Part shown: piece after piece, positions 1-8,261 of the stretch
Position numbering within the stretch: the first letter of the stretch is position 1
How the letters are laid out: each line of letters begins with the position of its first letter
Source of the DNA: Streptomyces ureilyticus
GTDB lineage: Bacteria; Actinomycetota; Actinomycetes; Streptomycetales; Streptomycetaceae
Assembly (NCBI RefSeq): GCF_011045025.1
Contig: NZ_JAAKZX010000067.1
Span: 1 to 44,461, forward strand
DNA: 44,461 nt
Direction: 5' to 3'
Position numbers and translations under genes: made by a program
The notes under the pieces: model-generated
Seen by the model: the letters and a program-made list of their open reading frames with translations, nothing else
Told to the model about the DNA's origin: nothing
Database searches by the model: none

Positions 1-2
1 CT

Positions 3-1466
3 CCCACCCCACCGGTCCCACTGGCGGCGCTCCTGGCCCGTGAGGACCTCGCCCTCCGCCAGATCGCCGGGCCGACCGATCCGGACCTCGTCGTCCACTG
101 GGCGCACACCTCGGAGATGGCGGACCCGTACCCGTACCTGCTGGGCGGCGAGCTGCTGCTGACGGCCGGGGTGCACATCCCGGAGGCGGCGGGCTCGGGT
201 ACCTACTTCGACGACTACGTGTCCCGGATCGTCGCGGCGGGCGGCGCGGCCCTCGGCTTCGGGGTGGCGCCGGTGCACGACACGGTGCCGCGGGCGCTGG
301 TCGCGGCCTGCGAGGCGTACGAGCTGCCGCTGGTCGAGGTCCCGCCGCAAACCACCTTCTCGGGCGTGGCCCGGGCGGTCTGGCAGCTCATGGCCCAGGC
401 GCGCCACGCGGAGCTGCGCCGGGTGACCGAGGCCCAGCAGAGCCTGGCCGCGGCGGCCTCCCGGCAGGATCCGGTGCCGTCGGTCCTGCGGCAACTGGCT
501 CGGCGGGTGGGCGGCCGGGCGGTGCTGTACGGGACCGACGGGGCGGAAGTCGCGGTTGCGGGGCGGGAGTTGGCGCCGGGAGTGAGTGGCGCGTTGGTGG
601 AGCTGGCGGCGATCGTGCGGCCGGTCGAGGGCCCCGGTGTCACGCCCACGCCCGCCCCTTCCTCCGCCACCGACACCGTGGACGGCACCCATCTCGCCGC
701 GTACGCCCTCGGTACGGAGCAGAGGTTCGTGCTCGGAGTGGCGGCGCCCCGGCGTGAACCCGGCGACCACACCATCGCCTCCGTCGCCGCCGTACTCCTG
801 TCCCTCCTCACCGGCGAGCACCAGAGCGGCACCGGGGCGGCCCACTCCTCGGCTCTCGTACGACTGCTGCTGGGCGCCGCGCCCGAGGACGTGGCACCTC
901 TCCTGGGCGGGAAGCGGTGGGTCGTGGTGCACGCGTGTCCGGACGGCCCCGCTGCTCCGGACGCCGTCGCCGCGTCCGCGCTGGGGGCGGCGCTCGGCTC
1001 GGCGCTCGTGGACGTGGACGGGGAGGTCGTACGTGTCCTCGTGCCCGCCGATCGTGAGCCGGCCCCGCAGTCCGGCTGGACGTGCGGGGTGAGCTCGGCC
1101 GTCGGCCCGCGGGAATGGGCGACCGGCGATATGCAGGCCGCCCGCGCGCTGGCTCGCGCGCGGGCCACCCGTACGCCCCTGGTCCGCCACAGCGAACGCC
1201 CCAGCCTGGCCGGTCTGATTCCGCCGGCCGAGGCCGAGGCTCACGCCCGTACGCTCCTCGCCCCGATCGCCACGAACCCGGCCCTCCCCGAGACCCTCCG
1301 CACCTGGCTTTCCCTGCACGGCAGTTGGGACCGCACGGCGGTCGCCCTGTCCGTGCACCGGAACACGGTGCGGCAGCGGGTCGCGCGGTGTTCCGCCCTG
1401 CTGGACATGGACCTCGACGATCCGGACGTACGGATGGAGCTGTGGTTCGCGCTCAGGCACGAGTGA
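3..1466 (+). CDS. PucR family transcriptional regulator (5' end cut by the window)
   Basis: The reading frame is open from the left edge, so the start codon lies upstream; the first ATG (117) falls inside the conserved N-terminal domain and is not a credible start. The N-terminal part (VHWAHTSEMADPYPYLLGGE) is the PucR domain. The middle resembles the degenerate GGDEF-like segment of CdaR/PucR proteins. The C-terminal 60 residues form the PucR helix-turn-helix (LSLHGSWDRTAVALSVHRNT). Such proteins usually control purine, amino acid or amine use; the target cannot be told because the upstream neighbours are missing. The stop codon lies inside a long hairpin shared with the convergent gene. The family call is strong; the physiological role is unknown. 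Confidence 0.9.
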   Translation, partial: PTPPVPLAALLAREDLALRQIAGPTDPDLVVHWAHTSEMADPYPYLLGGELLLTAGVHIPEAAGSGTYFDDYVSRIVAAGGAALGFGVAPVHDTVPRALVAACEAYELPLVEVPPQTTFSGVARAVWQLMAQARHAELRRVTEAQQSLAAAASRQDPVPSVLRQLARRVGGRAVLYGTDGAEVAVAGRELAPGVSGALVELAAIVRPVEGPGVTPTPAPSSATDTVDGTHLAAYALGTEQRFVLGVAAPRREPGDHTIASVAAVLLSLLTGEHQSGTGAAHSSALVRLLLGAAPEDVAPLLGGKRWVVVHACPDGPAAPDAVAASALGAALGSALVDVDGEVVRVLVPADREPAPQSGWTCGVSSAVGPREWATGDMQAARALARARATRTPLVRHSERPSLAGLIPPAEAEAHARTLLAPIATNPALPETLRTWLSLHGSWDRTAVALSVHRNTVRQRVARCSALLDMDLDDPDVRMELWFALRHE

Positions 1467-1505
1467 CCCGGGAGCGGCGCGGACGCCTGTCCCGGGTCAC
1501 TCGTG
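1458..1505. terminator. Bidirectional terminator hairpin between convergent genes
   Basis: Perfect 16-bp inverted repeat: left arm CACGAGTGACCCGGGA (1458-1473), right arm TCCCGGGTCACTCGTG (1490-1505), 16-nt loop. It includes the stop codon of the PucR gene and ends 38 nt before the stop of the convergent FG-GAP gene. There is no U-tract, which is common for actinomycete terminators. Confidence 0.75.
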
Positions 1506-1542
1506 GGCCTCTCGCTTGCTCAGTTCCCGCTTGCTCAGTCGC

Positions 1543-3039
1543 TCAGCGCAGGTCCGAGCCGAACAGGGCGTTCGTGGTCGGCGCCGACAGCGTGCCGGGG
1601 CCGAAGGCGAAGGCCGACGTGGTGGTGAGGCCGTTCGTGTTGCCGCGCAGGAGCCAGACCGCTCCGGCGGCGGCGTTCTCAGCCGTCGAGGCGACGGCGA
1701 GGTCGCGGTGGCCGTTGCCGTCCACGTCCACGAGTGCGGTGGCCGCGCCGAACGCGTCGTCCGTCTCGGCTACTCCCGGCACACCCTCGGTGTTCTGGTT
1801 GAAGACCTGGGTGCCGGTGCCCGTGACGCCGGAGGCGCTGCCGGGGACCAGGGCGAACGAACCGGCGTCGGTGAGGCCGCCGAAGTCCTCGCCGGCGATG
1901 CCGAGCGCGATGTCCGCGAAACCGTCGCCCGTGACGTCGGCGACCGAGACCGCGGAGCCGACGCGGTCACCCTCCTCCTGGGCGCCGTAGAAGCCGGGCA
2001 GGCTCTGGTCGAAGGACTTGGTGTCGGCCAGTCCGGAGGCCGAGCCGTAGGCGACGCGGACCTGTTCGGACCAGTCGTCGGCGCCGACCACCACGTCGTC
2101 GAAGCCGTCGCCGTTCACGTCACCCACGCCGGTGCCCGGCTGGTCGCCGCCCGCGGTCTCTCCGGGTGCCCGCTCGGTGGTGAAGCCGGAACTGCCGCCG
2201 TACAGCAGCCGATTGCCCCAGGTGCCGTCGCCGGTGTAGTTCCACTGGACGATGTCGTCCTTGCCGTCGCCGTTCACGTCGCCGACCTGGCCGGAGACGA
2301 CAGGCCCGGTGATCGAGTCGGGGCCGTCCTCGCAGCCGCCGTTGGTGACGCAGGAGGCGTCGTCCGCCTCGTATCCCCACCATTCGGACTTGTCGAGGAT
2401 GTTCTGGGTGGCGGCGGGCGTTCCGGCGCGGGAGATCGGGCCCTTCCACAAGGTGGCCGGGGCGCCCACGGGGTCGTCGCCGCCGACGTTCTGCTTGGAG
2501 AACAGGGCCAGGTCCGTCGTGCCGTCCCCGTCGAAGTCACCGGCCTGCGGGGCGGCCCCGTACCCGGCGATGTTCGTGCCGCCGGTCAGGCCCGAGGGGG
2601 AGCCCCACAGGATGACGGAGCCCGCGGTGCCGCCCGCGATCACGAGGTCGCCGTAGCCGTCGCCGTCCAGGTCGCCCTTGGCGAACGTGGACCCGAAGCG
2701 CTGGTCGGCGGTGGCCGAGCCGGGGACGCCGCTGGTGGAGCGGCTGACGAGCTTCTTGTTGGCGGCGGAGAGGCCGCTGGGCGAGCCGTAGGTGACGGCC
2801 ACGTAGCCGGCCTTGGCCTTGCCGGACACCGTGGCGCCCGGGGCGCCGGTGACCAGGTCGGCGTGGCCGTCTCCGTTTAAGTCGTCCTGTACGTCCACGT
2901 CCGCCGCTGCGGCGGCGGGCGCGGCTTGGGCGGAGGCCCCGGTGAGGGCCAGGGTGCCGACCCCTCCGGCGAGCAGCGCCGCGGCGGCCACGGGAGCGGT
3001 CAGCCGGGCGGTGGGGGTTCTGCGTCGTGCTCGGGACAT
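1543..3039 (-). CDS. Exported FG-GAP/VCBS repeat protein (integrin-like beta-propeller)
   Basis: The protein has 498 residues. ATG at 3039 is chosen because AAAGG sits 7 nt upstream; a longer frame to 3084 exists but has no ribosome site. A Sec-type signal peptide (RARRRT, alanine-rich core, ASAQAAP) precedes a mature part made almost entirely of FG-GAP repeats, seen as calcium-binding loops of the DxDxDG type: DLNGDGHADL, DLDGDGYGDL, DFDGDGTTDL, DVNGDGKDDI, DVNGDGFDDV, DVTGDGFADI, DVDGNGHRDL. These fold as a seven-bladed propeller in integrin alpha chains and in many secreted Streptomyces proteins. No catalytic motif is visible, so it is probably a binding or structural extracellular protein. 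It stands alone, convergent with the PucR gene. Confidence 0.88.
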   Translation of the reverse strand: MSRARRRTPTARLTAPVAAAALLAGGVGTLALTGASAQAAPAAAAADVDVQDDLNGDGHADLVTGAPGATVSGKAKAGYVAVTYGSPSGLSAANKKLVSRSTSGVPGSATADQRFGSTFAKGDLDGDGYGDLVIAGGTAGSVILWGSPSGLTGGTNIAGYGAAPQAGDFDGDGTTDLALFSKQNVGGDDPVGAPATLWKGPISRAGTPAATQNILDKSEWWGYEADDASCVTNGGCEDGPDSITGPVVSGQVGDVNGDGKDDIVQWNYTGDGTWGNRLLYGGSSGFTTERAPGETAGGDQPGTGVGDVNGDGFDDVVVGADDWSEQVRVAYGSASGLADTKSFDQSLPGFYGAQEEGDRVGSAVSVADVTGDGFADIALGIAGEDFGGLTDAGSFALVPGSASGVTGTGTQVFNQNTEGVPGVAETDDAFGAATALVDVDGNGHRDLAVASTAENAAAGAVWLLRGNTNGLTTTSAFAFGPGTLSAPTTNALFGSDLR

Positions 3040-3166
3040 GCATGAGCCTTTCGAGTCGGTCCGTTCAGCGCGTTGGACGCGCATTCATGGACTGGGACCC
3101 GGATGACGATTCACCGGTTGCACGGCCGTACGACATTTTTTGTTCACCCACGGACCTTGGCTTGAA

Positions 3167-3197
3167 CTGAACACCCCGTTGAACACGGGGAGTTCAG
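3167..3197. terminator. Hairpin downstream of the exported nuclease gene
   Basis: Inverted repeat CTGAACACCCCGT / ACGGGGAGTTCAG (3167-3179 and 3185-3197), 12 pairs with one A-A mismatch and a 5-nt loop. It lies about 40 nt beyond the stop of the minus-strand nuclease gene, so it probably terminates it. It could also act in the leader region of the FG-GAP gene. Confidence 0.5.
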
Positions 3198-3235
3198 GCC
3201 TCTGTGCGGTGGGCTACCGGACGGCTGCTGGTCCG

Positions 3236-4069
3236 CTACCAGATCGCCTCCACCCACTCCGGGTGGTCGATGAACGGGTTGCGGTTGTGCTGGTACGTGT
3301 CGTAGATGATCTCGTTGCGGTTCTCCTCGAAGGCGCTCGGCGGGTCCTCGTCGTTCCACTGCTTCAGCACCGAGAGGCGGCCGTGGTACGGGGAAGTGCC
3401 GTTGGTGACCGAGTCGTTGGGCTCCAGGTCCGCCCAGCTGTCGTCGCCCTCGTAACGGACGGCCATGTAGAGGATCATGCGGGCCACGTCGCCCTTGACG
3501 GAGTCGCGGGGCTCGAAGGAGTTCGAGTCGGTGAAGTTGCCGGACGCGCCGCTGACCGCGCTGCCGCCGTTGTCGAAGTCCTTGTTGCCGCGGATGCTGT
3601 TGATCCGCACGTCCTCGGGCCGCAGGTGGTGCAGGTCGGTGCCGGGACCCGTCGACGTGCCGAAGTCGCCATGGGACTTCGCCCAGACGTGCTCACGGTT
3701 CCAGTCGCCGGTGTCGCCGCCGTTGAGGGACTTGCTGCGGGAGGTGCCGCTGTAGAGCAGGATCACGTTGTTGCTGTTGTTCGGGTCCTGGTCCGTGGCC
3801 TTGAGGGCGTTCCAGACCGCGGAGTACGAGACCTTGGTCTGGTCGCTGATGATCGTGTGCAGCGAGTCCTTCAGGGCCGGGCCCGTCTTGCCGATCGCGT
3901 CCTGGTAGTACGTGTCGTCGTACGCGTCGGTGGTGGCCACGGCGGGGCTCGCGGCGGCGGTCGGCAGGGTGACGCCGATGAGTACGGCGGCGGCGGTCAG
4001 CGCGAGCGGCTTCCAGGCGCGTATTCGTGTGCCTGTCTGCCGGCTGGTGCCTGTCTGCGTAACGGACAT
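3236..4069 (-). CDS. Exported endonuclease I (EndA/NucM family, His-Me finger)
   Basis: The protein has 277 residues. ATG at 4069 has AAAGGG 8 nt upstream; the frame extends to 4123 without a better start. Residues 1-46 are a Sec signal peptide ending in AAASPAVA. The nuclease core carries NREHVWAKSHG (124-134), GTDLHHLRPED (143-153) and IRGNKDF, the metal-binding and general-base signature of the endonuclease I family; H127 is the likely catalytic base. The family cuts DNA and RNA without sequence preference using one divalent metal, typically outside the cell or in the periplasm. In Streptomyces such enzymes serve nutrient scavenging or hyphal death. A 16-nt palindrome overlaps the probable -35 box upstream. 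Confidence 0.92.
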   Translation of the reverse strand: MSVTQTGTSRQTGTRIRAWKPLALTAAAVLIGVTLPTAAASPAVATTDAYDDTYYQDAIGKTGPALKDSLHTIISDQTKVSYSAVWNALKATDQDPNNSNNVILLYSGTSRSKSLNGGDTGDWNREHVWAKSHGDFGTSTGPGTDLHHLRPEDVRINSIRGNKDFDNGGSAVSGASGNFTDSNSFEPRDSVKGDVARMILYMAVRYEGDDSWADLEPNDSVTNGTSPYHGRLSVLKQWNDEDPPSAFEENRNEIIYDTYQHNRNPFIDHPEWVEAIW

Positions 4070-4138
4070 GGGGGGTGCCCTTTCCCGGGGACGGCACGCG
4101 TGGAACGCGATGGTCCGGCTCAAGGTGCCTGTGCTCTA

Positions 4139-4160
4139 CGCGTGTTGACCACTTGGTCAA
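4139..4160 (-). promoter_or_regulatory. Putative promoter -35 and palindromic operator for the nuclease gene
   Basis: A perfect 7-2-7 palindrome, TTGACCACTTGGTCAA, occupies 4145-4160. On the minus strand its first six bases (TTGACC) make a good -35 box, and TAGAGC follows 16 bases later as a weak -10 (about 4133-4138). The palindrome covering the -35 suggests repression. The regulator is unknown. Confidence 0.45.
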
Positions 4161-4286
4161 TCGCGAGAGTGGCACGGGGGAGGGGTCCGCCGTGTAACCG
4201 GGAAGGGGCGGTTGTGTGACGTTCCCGTAGAGCCGCGTGGTGCGCGGGCTTTGCGCGGGTTTTCCCCAACTGGCTGAGGGTTTGCT

Positions 4287-5213
4287 CTAGTTGACGGCCG
4301 TCGGGTCCGGGCGGTACGGGGATGCCGCGCAGCTGCGGGTGACGATGTCGGCGAAGGCGCGGGCGAGGGGCGGGAGGGCGTCCCAGCGGCGTACGGCCCA
4401 GCCGACCGACAGCGGCGGCAGCGCCGGAATGGGGACGAGCCGCAGGGGGCCGTCCTCGGGCGTCGGCAGGCCCGGTACGGCGGGTACGACGGCGTGACCC
4501 AGACCGAGTTCGGCGAGCAGCAGGGCCGTGTCCCAGTCGGCGACGCTCGTGTCCGAGCCGACCCGGATGCCCAACTCGGTGAAGGCCGCGTCCAGGTGGG
4601 CGCCGGAGGTGGAGTTCGGCGGCAGCCGGACGAGGCGGATGTCCGACAGGTCGGGGGCGTCGATGCGTGCCCGGGTTGCGAGCGGGTCGTCGGCCTGGAC
4701 GGCGAGCACCCAGGGCAGGTCGACTACGGGGCGCTGCTCGATGCCACGCACCGGGTCGCCGACGGTGATCCAGGCCAGATCGAGGTTGCTGGCCAGGAGG
4801 GCGTCGAAGCAGCTGCGGCTGGAAGTCTCGGTCTGGAACTCCAGGCTCGCTCTGGGATAACGCCTGCGGAAGGAGACGATCGCCTCGGCCATGAAGTGCC
4901 GTACGGTCGTGCCGCCGGTGGTGATCCGGACCGAACCGCTGTCACCGTTCACCAGCTCGCCGAGGCGGCGCAGCGCGAGATCGAGCCCCGCGATCCCGTC
5001 GGCGGCGGCATCACACAGGATTCGCCCGGCCGCCGTGGGAACGACCCCGCGCGGCTGACGCTCCAGCAGGCTCAGACCGGTCTCCCGCTCCAGCCGCTTC
5101 ACGTGCTGGCTGACAGCCGACTGAGTGCAGGTCAGATCCCGGGCCACCGCACTGAGGCTTCCCGCCCGGCACACGGCCACGAACACACGCAGGTCGTCCA
5201 ACGTCACGGGCAC
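4287..5213 (-). CDS. LysR family transcriptional regulator
   Basis: The protein has 308 residues. GTG at 5213 is preferred (AAGG 10 nt upstream); GTG at 5207 is an alternative. The N-terminal winged helix-turn-helix is clear (LDDLRVFVAVCRAGSLSAVA, then SAVSQHVKRLERETGLSLLE). Residues from about 90 form the two-lobed periplasmic-binding-protein-like effector domain. The divergent gene that LysR proteins often control is absent: the upstream neighbour is on the same strand. It may therefore regulate itself and a remote target. TGGGGT/ACCCCA half-sites lie just upstream of the start. The effector cannot be inferred. Confidence 0.9.
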   Translation of the reverse strand: MPVTLDDLRVFVAVCRAGSLSAVARDLTCTQSAVSQHVKRLERETGLSLLERQPRGVVPTAAGRILCDAAADGIAGLDLALRRLGELVNGDSGSVRITTGGTTVRHFMAEAIVSFRRRYPRASLEFQTETSSRSCFDALLASNLDLAWITVGDPVRGIEQRPVVDLPWVLAVQADDPLATRARIDAPDLSDIRLVRLPPNSTSGAHLDAAFTELGIRVGSDTSVADWDTALLLAELGLGHAVVPAVPGLPTPEDGPLRLVPIPALPPLSVGWAVRRWDALPPLARAFADIVTRSCAASPYRPDPTAVN

Positions 5214-5226
5214 CCAAGCTACACCT

Positions 5227-5262
5227 TGGGGTATGCGAGAAAACCCCAGGATTGACTGGGGT
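5227..5262. promoter_or_regulatory. Cluster of TGGGGT/ACCCCA half-sites upstream of the LysR gene
   Basis: TGGGGT at 5227-5232, ACCCCA at 5243-5248 and TGGGGT at 5257-5262 form two overlapping inverted repeats with 10- and 8-nt centres. They lie 14-49 nt upstream of the LysR start. This arrangement suits a LysR autoregulatory site, but no -10/-35 pair is convincing. Confidence 0.4.
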
Positions 5263-5385
5263 GCTCGACCCCCGCGAAGATCGTCACAGGGCCCAGGCGG
5301 CAACCCGTCCGGTGCCTTCGCCCGGCTCCGGACCAGGCGATGGCGTCGTACGGGTGCCGACCGCCCAACCTGCGTGCGAGCTGCC

Positions 5386-5928
5386 CTACTTCGCCGGGAA
5401 GAGCCGTAGCTTCGCGGTGTCGCCCGCGATGGCGAGAACCTCGATCGACAGCTCGTTGACGGTGGAGGGTCCGCCCTGGTCGGGGTGCTGCCCGAGCAGG
5501 TTGGAGGCGAATCCGGTGGCGTTGACCGATCTCAGGTCCACGCCCTCGGCGCCGACGGCGGTCACCGTGAACGGTCCCGCCCGAAGGCTCTCGGCGCGCG
5601 GGAGCTCGGTCCCCTTCTTCACGACGACTGTGCAGCTTCCGTCCGTACACGCCCGCAACTCGGCCGGTGTCGACGGCTTCATCGGCTTCACCGGGGGCGG
5701 CGACGGCGACGCGGAGGGCTTCGTGGGCCAGGGCGCGGCGGTCGACGGTTCGGTCGAAGGCGACGATTCGGCTGACGCGGGCGCCCCCTTGTCGTCACCC
5801 GAGTCGGAGCCGCAGCCGGTCAGCGCGACGGAGAGGACCAGGAGGGCGCAGACGGTGCCCGCCGCACCGCGCACCGTGGACAGCCTGGCCGTACGGCGAC
5901 GGGCCAATGTTTCCGATGTGGTGGTCAT
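5386..5928 (-). CDS. Putative lipoprotein of unknown function
   Basis: The protein has 180 residues and ends LRLFPAK. Residues 1-38 are a lipoprotein signal peptide with an arginine-rich start and lipobox LTGC, so C39 should be lipidated and the protein anchored outside the membrane. Residues 40-90 form a flexible linker rich in Ser, Pro, Thr and Glu. The C-terminal 90 residues are a small globular domain containing ACTDGSCTVVVKKG, whose two cysteines could form a disulfide. I do not recognise the domain. It precedes the LysR gene on the same strand with 172 nt between them; whether they are co-transcribed is unclear. Confidence 0.8.
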   Translation of the reverse strand: MTTTSETLARRRTARLSTVRGAAGTVCALLVLSVALTGCGSDSGDDKGAPASAESSPSTEPSTAAPWPTKPSASPSPPPVKPMKPSTPAELRACTDGSCTVVVKKGTELPRAESLRAGPFTVTAVGAEGVDLRSVNATGFASNLLGQHPDQGGPSTVNELSIEVLAIAGDTAKLRLFPAK

Positions 5929-5979
5929 GGGCCCGTTCTATAGGCGGGTGCCCGGGAGGGGTCCCCGCGTTCCCGTCAC

Positions 5980-6750
5980 CTAGCCGACCGAGAAGGTGGT
6001 ACCGGGTGCGGCATAGTCAACGGAACCGTCGAACCGGGCCGAGGCGCGTGCCACCGCCTGCTCCGGGGTGAGGAATCGGCCGACGTGGGTGACGATCAAC
6101 CGGCCTGCTCGGGCTGCGACGGCCGTGTCGCCGGTGTCTTCGGGCGTGTGGTGCACCTGTTCGCCCTCGGTCGGCGCCTGGGCGCTCTCGGCTTCGCACA
6201 GCAACACGTCGCATCCCTCGGCCAGTTCCGTGAGGTTCGTGCACGGTGCTGTGTCGCCGGAGTAGACCAGCGACCCGCCGGCCGCCTCGATGCGCACGGC
6301 GAACGCCGGGACGCCGTGCGCCACCGCCCGGCTGGTCAGCCGCAGCGAGCCGATGGTCGCCTGATGCCCGTCGTGCAACTCGGTGACGGCGAAGGCTGAT
6401 TCGATCGGACTGCGGGCCGGTGTGTTGGTGAGGAACCCGGCCAGCCGGTCGGCGATTCCCGGCGGGCCATAGAGGGGAATCGGCGCAGCCAGGCGGATGT
6501 CCGCGTACAGGGCGCCGTAGTACGCGGTGAGCAGGTCCGCGCTGTGATCGGCGTGCAGGTGGGAGATCCAGATCGCGTCGAGCTCGTCCAGCCGCACGTG
6601 CCGCTGGAGCGGGCCGAGCGTCCCGCTTCCCGCATCCACCCAGATCCGGGTGTCGCCGCTCGACACCAGATAGCCCGAGCACGGGTTGTCCACGCTCGGG
6701 TACGGCGTCGCGCACCCCAGGACCGTAAGGCGAAGAAGCTCATCACTCAT
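5980..6750 (-). CDS. Metallo-beta-lactamase-fold hydrolase (RNase Z-like subgroup)
   Basis: The protein has 256 residues. The Zn-binding motif HLHADH is at residues 64-69, preceded by WVDAGSGTLGPLQRH. Further ligands are supplied by YSGDTAPC and VTHVG near the C terminus. The layout (LTVLGCATPYPS at the N terminus, a GDT motif, a late His) matches the RNase Z/arylsulfatase-like branch of cytoplasmic MBL-fold hydrolases rather than beta-lactamases. No signal peptide is present. The tRNA 3'-processing exosite arm of true RNase Z is not evident, so the substrate (possibly a phosphodiester, sulfate ester or lactone) is unknown. Confidence 0.85.
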   Translation of the reverse strand: MSDELLRLTVLGCATPYPSVDNPCSGYLVSSGDTRIWVDAGSGTLGPLQRHVRLDELDAIWISHLHADHSADLLTAYYGALYADIRLAAPIPLYGPPGIADRLAGFLTNTPARSPIESAFAVTELHDGHQATIGSLRLTSRAVAHGVPAFAVRIEAAGGSLVYSGDTAPCTNLTELAEGCDVLLCEAESAQAPTEGEQVHHTPEDTGDTAVAARAGRLIVTHVGRFLTPEQAVARASARFDGSVDYAAPGTTFSVG

Positions 6751-6865
6751 CGCGGGATCTTAGAACGTACGATCCCCAGGTTCTGACAATTTCTCATTCA
6801 GGGTGTGGGACGGGCGATCCACAACCACAAGGACCTCGTCCTACAACCGGCTGACCGTAGGGCTG

Positions 6866-7474
6866 TTACTGAACGGGAGGCCAGGGGGAGAGCAGATCAC
6901 GCAGCAGCTCGGTGAAGGCGCTGTCCAAGGTGTCCTCCCAGCGCTGGTCGCCGACTGCTTCGGGGCAGAGAGCTGCGGGGCGGGCGATCCAGAGGATCTT
7001 CCACGTCCTGGACTTCAGCGCGAGGTCGCCCCAGACCCCGCCACGCGGGACGAGCGGGTAGAGCAGATCGCCGATCCGTTCCGTCGCGACGTCTATCAGC
7101 GGGCCCTCGATCGCCGTGTGCGCCGCTACGAGCGCCATGGGGGAGGAGCGGGCGATCGCGGCAGTGGTCGGATGGCGGCGGACGACACGCGCCACGTGGG
7201 TCAGGTGGTCGATGATTCCCGGAGTGGTGCCGTCGCTGGGGCAGGTGCGTTGTGCCTCGTCAAAAGCGTGCGCGAGTTCGGCTTTGAGCGCGAGATGGTG
7301 CAGTTCGGAGGCGGATTTCCAGTTGGCGTAGAGGAAGTTGCGCGACGTGCCACAGCTGCGGGCGATGGCGGTCAGGGGTACGTCCAGGCCGTCTGTGCGC
7401 ATCAGCGTTCGTGCGGTGGTGATCACGTGTCCCGTGTTGTACGGGTTGCGCTCGGATCTGGATTGCGGGCTCAT
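6866..7474 (-). CDS. TetR family transcriptional regulator
   Basis: The protein has 202 residues from ATG 7474; the same frame continues to 7552 but that extension covers the operator-like palindromes. The N-terminal helix-turn-helix is typical: VITTARTLMRTDGLDVPLTA, then CGTSRNFLYANWKSASELHH. The C-terminal domain (about 60-202) is all-helical and would bind a ligand and dimerise; it resembles no subgroup I can name. The neighbour beyond the downstream gap is the MBL-fold hydrolase gene on the same strand, a plausible but unproven target. Palindromes upstream suggest autorepression. Confidence 0.85.
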   Translation of the reverse strand: MSPQSRSERNPYNTGHVITTARTLMRTDGLDVPLTAIARSCGTSRNFLYANWKSASELHHLALKAELAHAFDEAQRTCPSDGTTPGIIDHLTHVARVVRRHPTTAAIARSSPMALVAAHTAIEGPLIDVATERIGDLLYPLVPRGGVWGDLALKSRTWKILWIARPAALCPEAVGDQRWEDTLDSAFTELLRDLLSPWPPVQ

Positions 7475-7520
7475 GGCCCCTATGGTGCGAAAAGCGTGAA
7501 CACACGGGGGCGTGATGCCC

Positions 7521-7552
7521 TTTGTGTACTCAAACGAGCGGTGTTTGAACAC
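7521..7552. promoter_or_regulatory. Two operator-like palindromes upstream of the TetR gene
   Basis: TTTGTGTACTCAAA (7521-7534; 6 of 7 pairs symmetrical) and GTGTTTGAACAC (7541-7552; 5 of 6 pairs) lie 47-78 nt upstream of the TetR start. A related half-element, GTGAACAC, sits at 7496-7503. TetR proteins commonly bind such sites in their own promoter. Confidence 0.4.
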
Positions 7553-7578
7553 GGCGGGGAGAAGTGCTCACACTTTTG

Positions 7579-7983
7579 CTAGGGGTACTGGTCCGCCGGC
7601 CCCCTCAGGATGGGAACTAGATCGTAGACGGCCTGGAGCCGATGGACCACGGCCGGCGAATCGTGGACTCTGCCGACGGACATGGCCTCGCTGTACGCGG
7701 CCGGGGGCTGGTCCTCGAACCACCACAGCGACAGCATGCTCTGCATCAGCGGATGAACGCCCAGGCCGAACGGCAGAACGTGAGCACGTACCCGCTCGCT
7801 CTCCACGAGGTGGACGAGGTGCATGATCTGCTCAGCCATGACGTCCTGGCCGCCGACCGGGCGACGTAGCACTGCCTCGTCCAGCAGCGTCCACACCACG
7901 GGCGTCACCGGATCGTCGAGGACAATCGTGCCGTCCCGCTGCGGCAGAAAGCTGCTCAGTCCGGACCGCCTCTCCATCGCCAC
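7579..7983 (-). CDS. DUF5753 domain protein lacking the helix-turn-helix (truncated)
   Basis: The frame encodes 134 residues beginning at GTG 7983, with an in-frame TAA four codons upstream. The sequence (LDEAVLRRPVGGQDVMAEQI, HVLPFGLGVHPLMQSM) matches the C-terminal half of the Streptomyces XRE-DUF5753 regulators, which are normally about 280 residues with an N-terminal Cro/C1 helix-turn-helix. No such domain is found in any frame just upstream, and the DUF397 partner usually placed next to them is not recognised. It is either a decayed remnant or a stand-alone effector domain. Codon bias still looks protein-like, so I keep it as a gene with doubt. Confidence 0.65.
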   Translation of the reverse strand: MAMERRSGLSSFLPQRDGTIVLDDPVTPVVWTLLDEAVLRRPVGGQDVMAEQIMHLVHLVESERVRAHVLPFGLGVHPLMQSMLSLWWFEDQPPAAYSEAMSVGRVHDSPAVVHRLQAVYDLVPILRGPADQYP

Positions 7984-8261
7984 AGCCCGCGCACCTTACG
8001 GGAGTTTCGGCCTACAGGCGTTTCGGCGTGCACTCCGCCGGGAGGTCCCCCAACTCCCTTTTCGGGAACGCCCGTACAACCTCCAGCCACTCCGGTGAGT
8101 CGAGAGACCAGTGCGCCGAGGCGCGCTCGTACGTACTCAAGAGGACGGAAACACTCGATGACTCACCGGATATCCCGGCCTGCCCGCGGGCTCTGCGAGG
8201 GCCTCGACGCCGGGATCCCGGCGCGGCCCACCGTGACCGCGACGTCGGCGGTGGCGGCGTC

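Noticed and set aside
1516..2880. Long plus-strand frame opposite the FG-GAP gene
   Set aside because: Its valine/glycine/alanine-rich translation mirrors the FG-GAP repeats on the other strand; a high-GC shadow frame with no domain.
8028..8261. Upstream extension of the TmrB-like frame
   Set aside because: No homology in the extension and the P-loop family begins directly at the GTG 8262 methionine.
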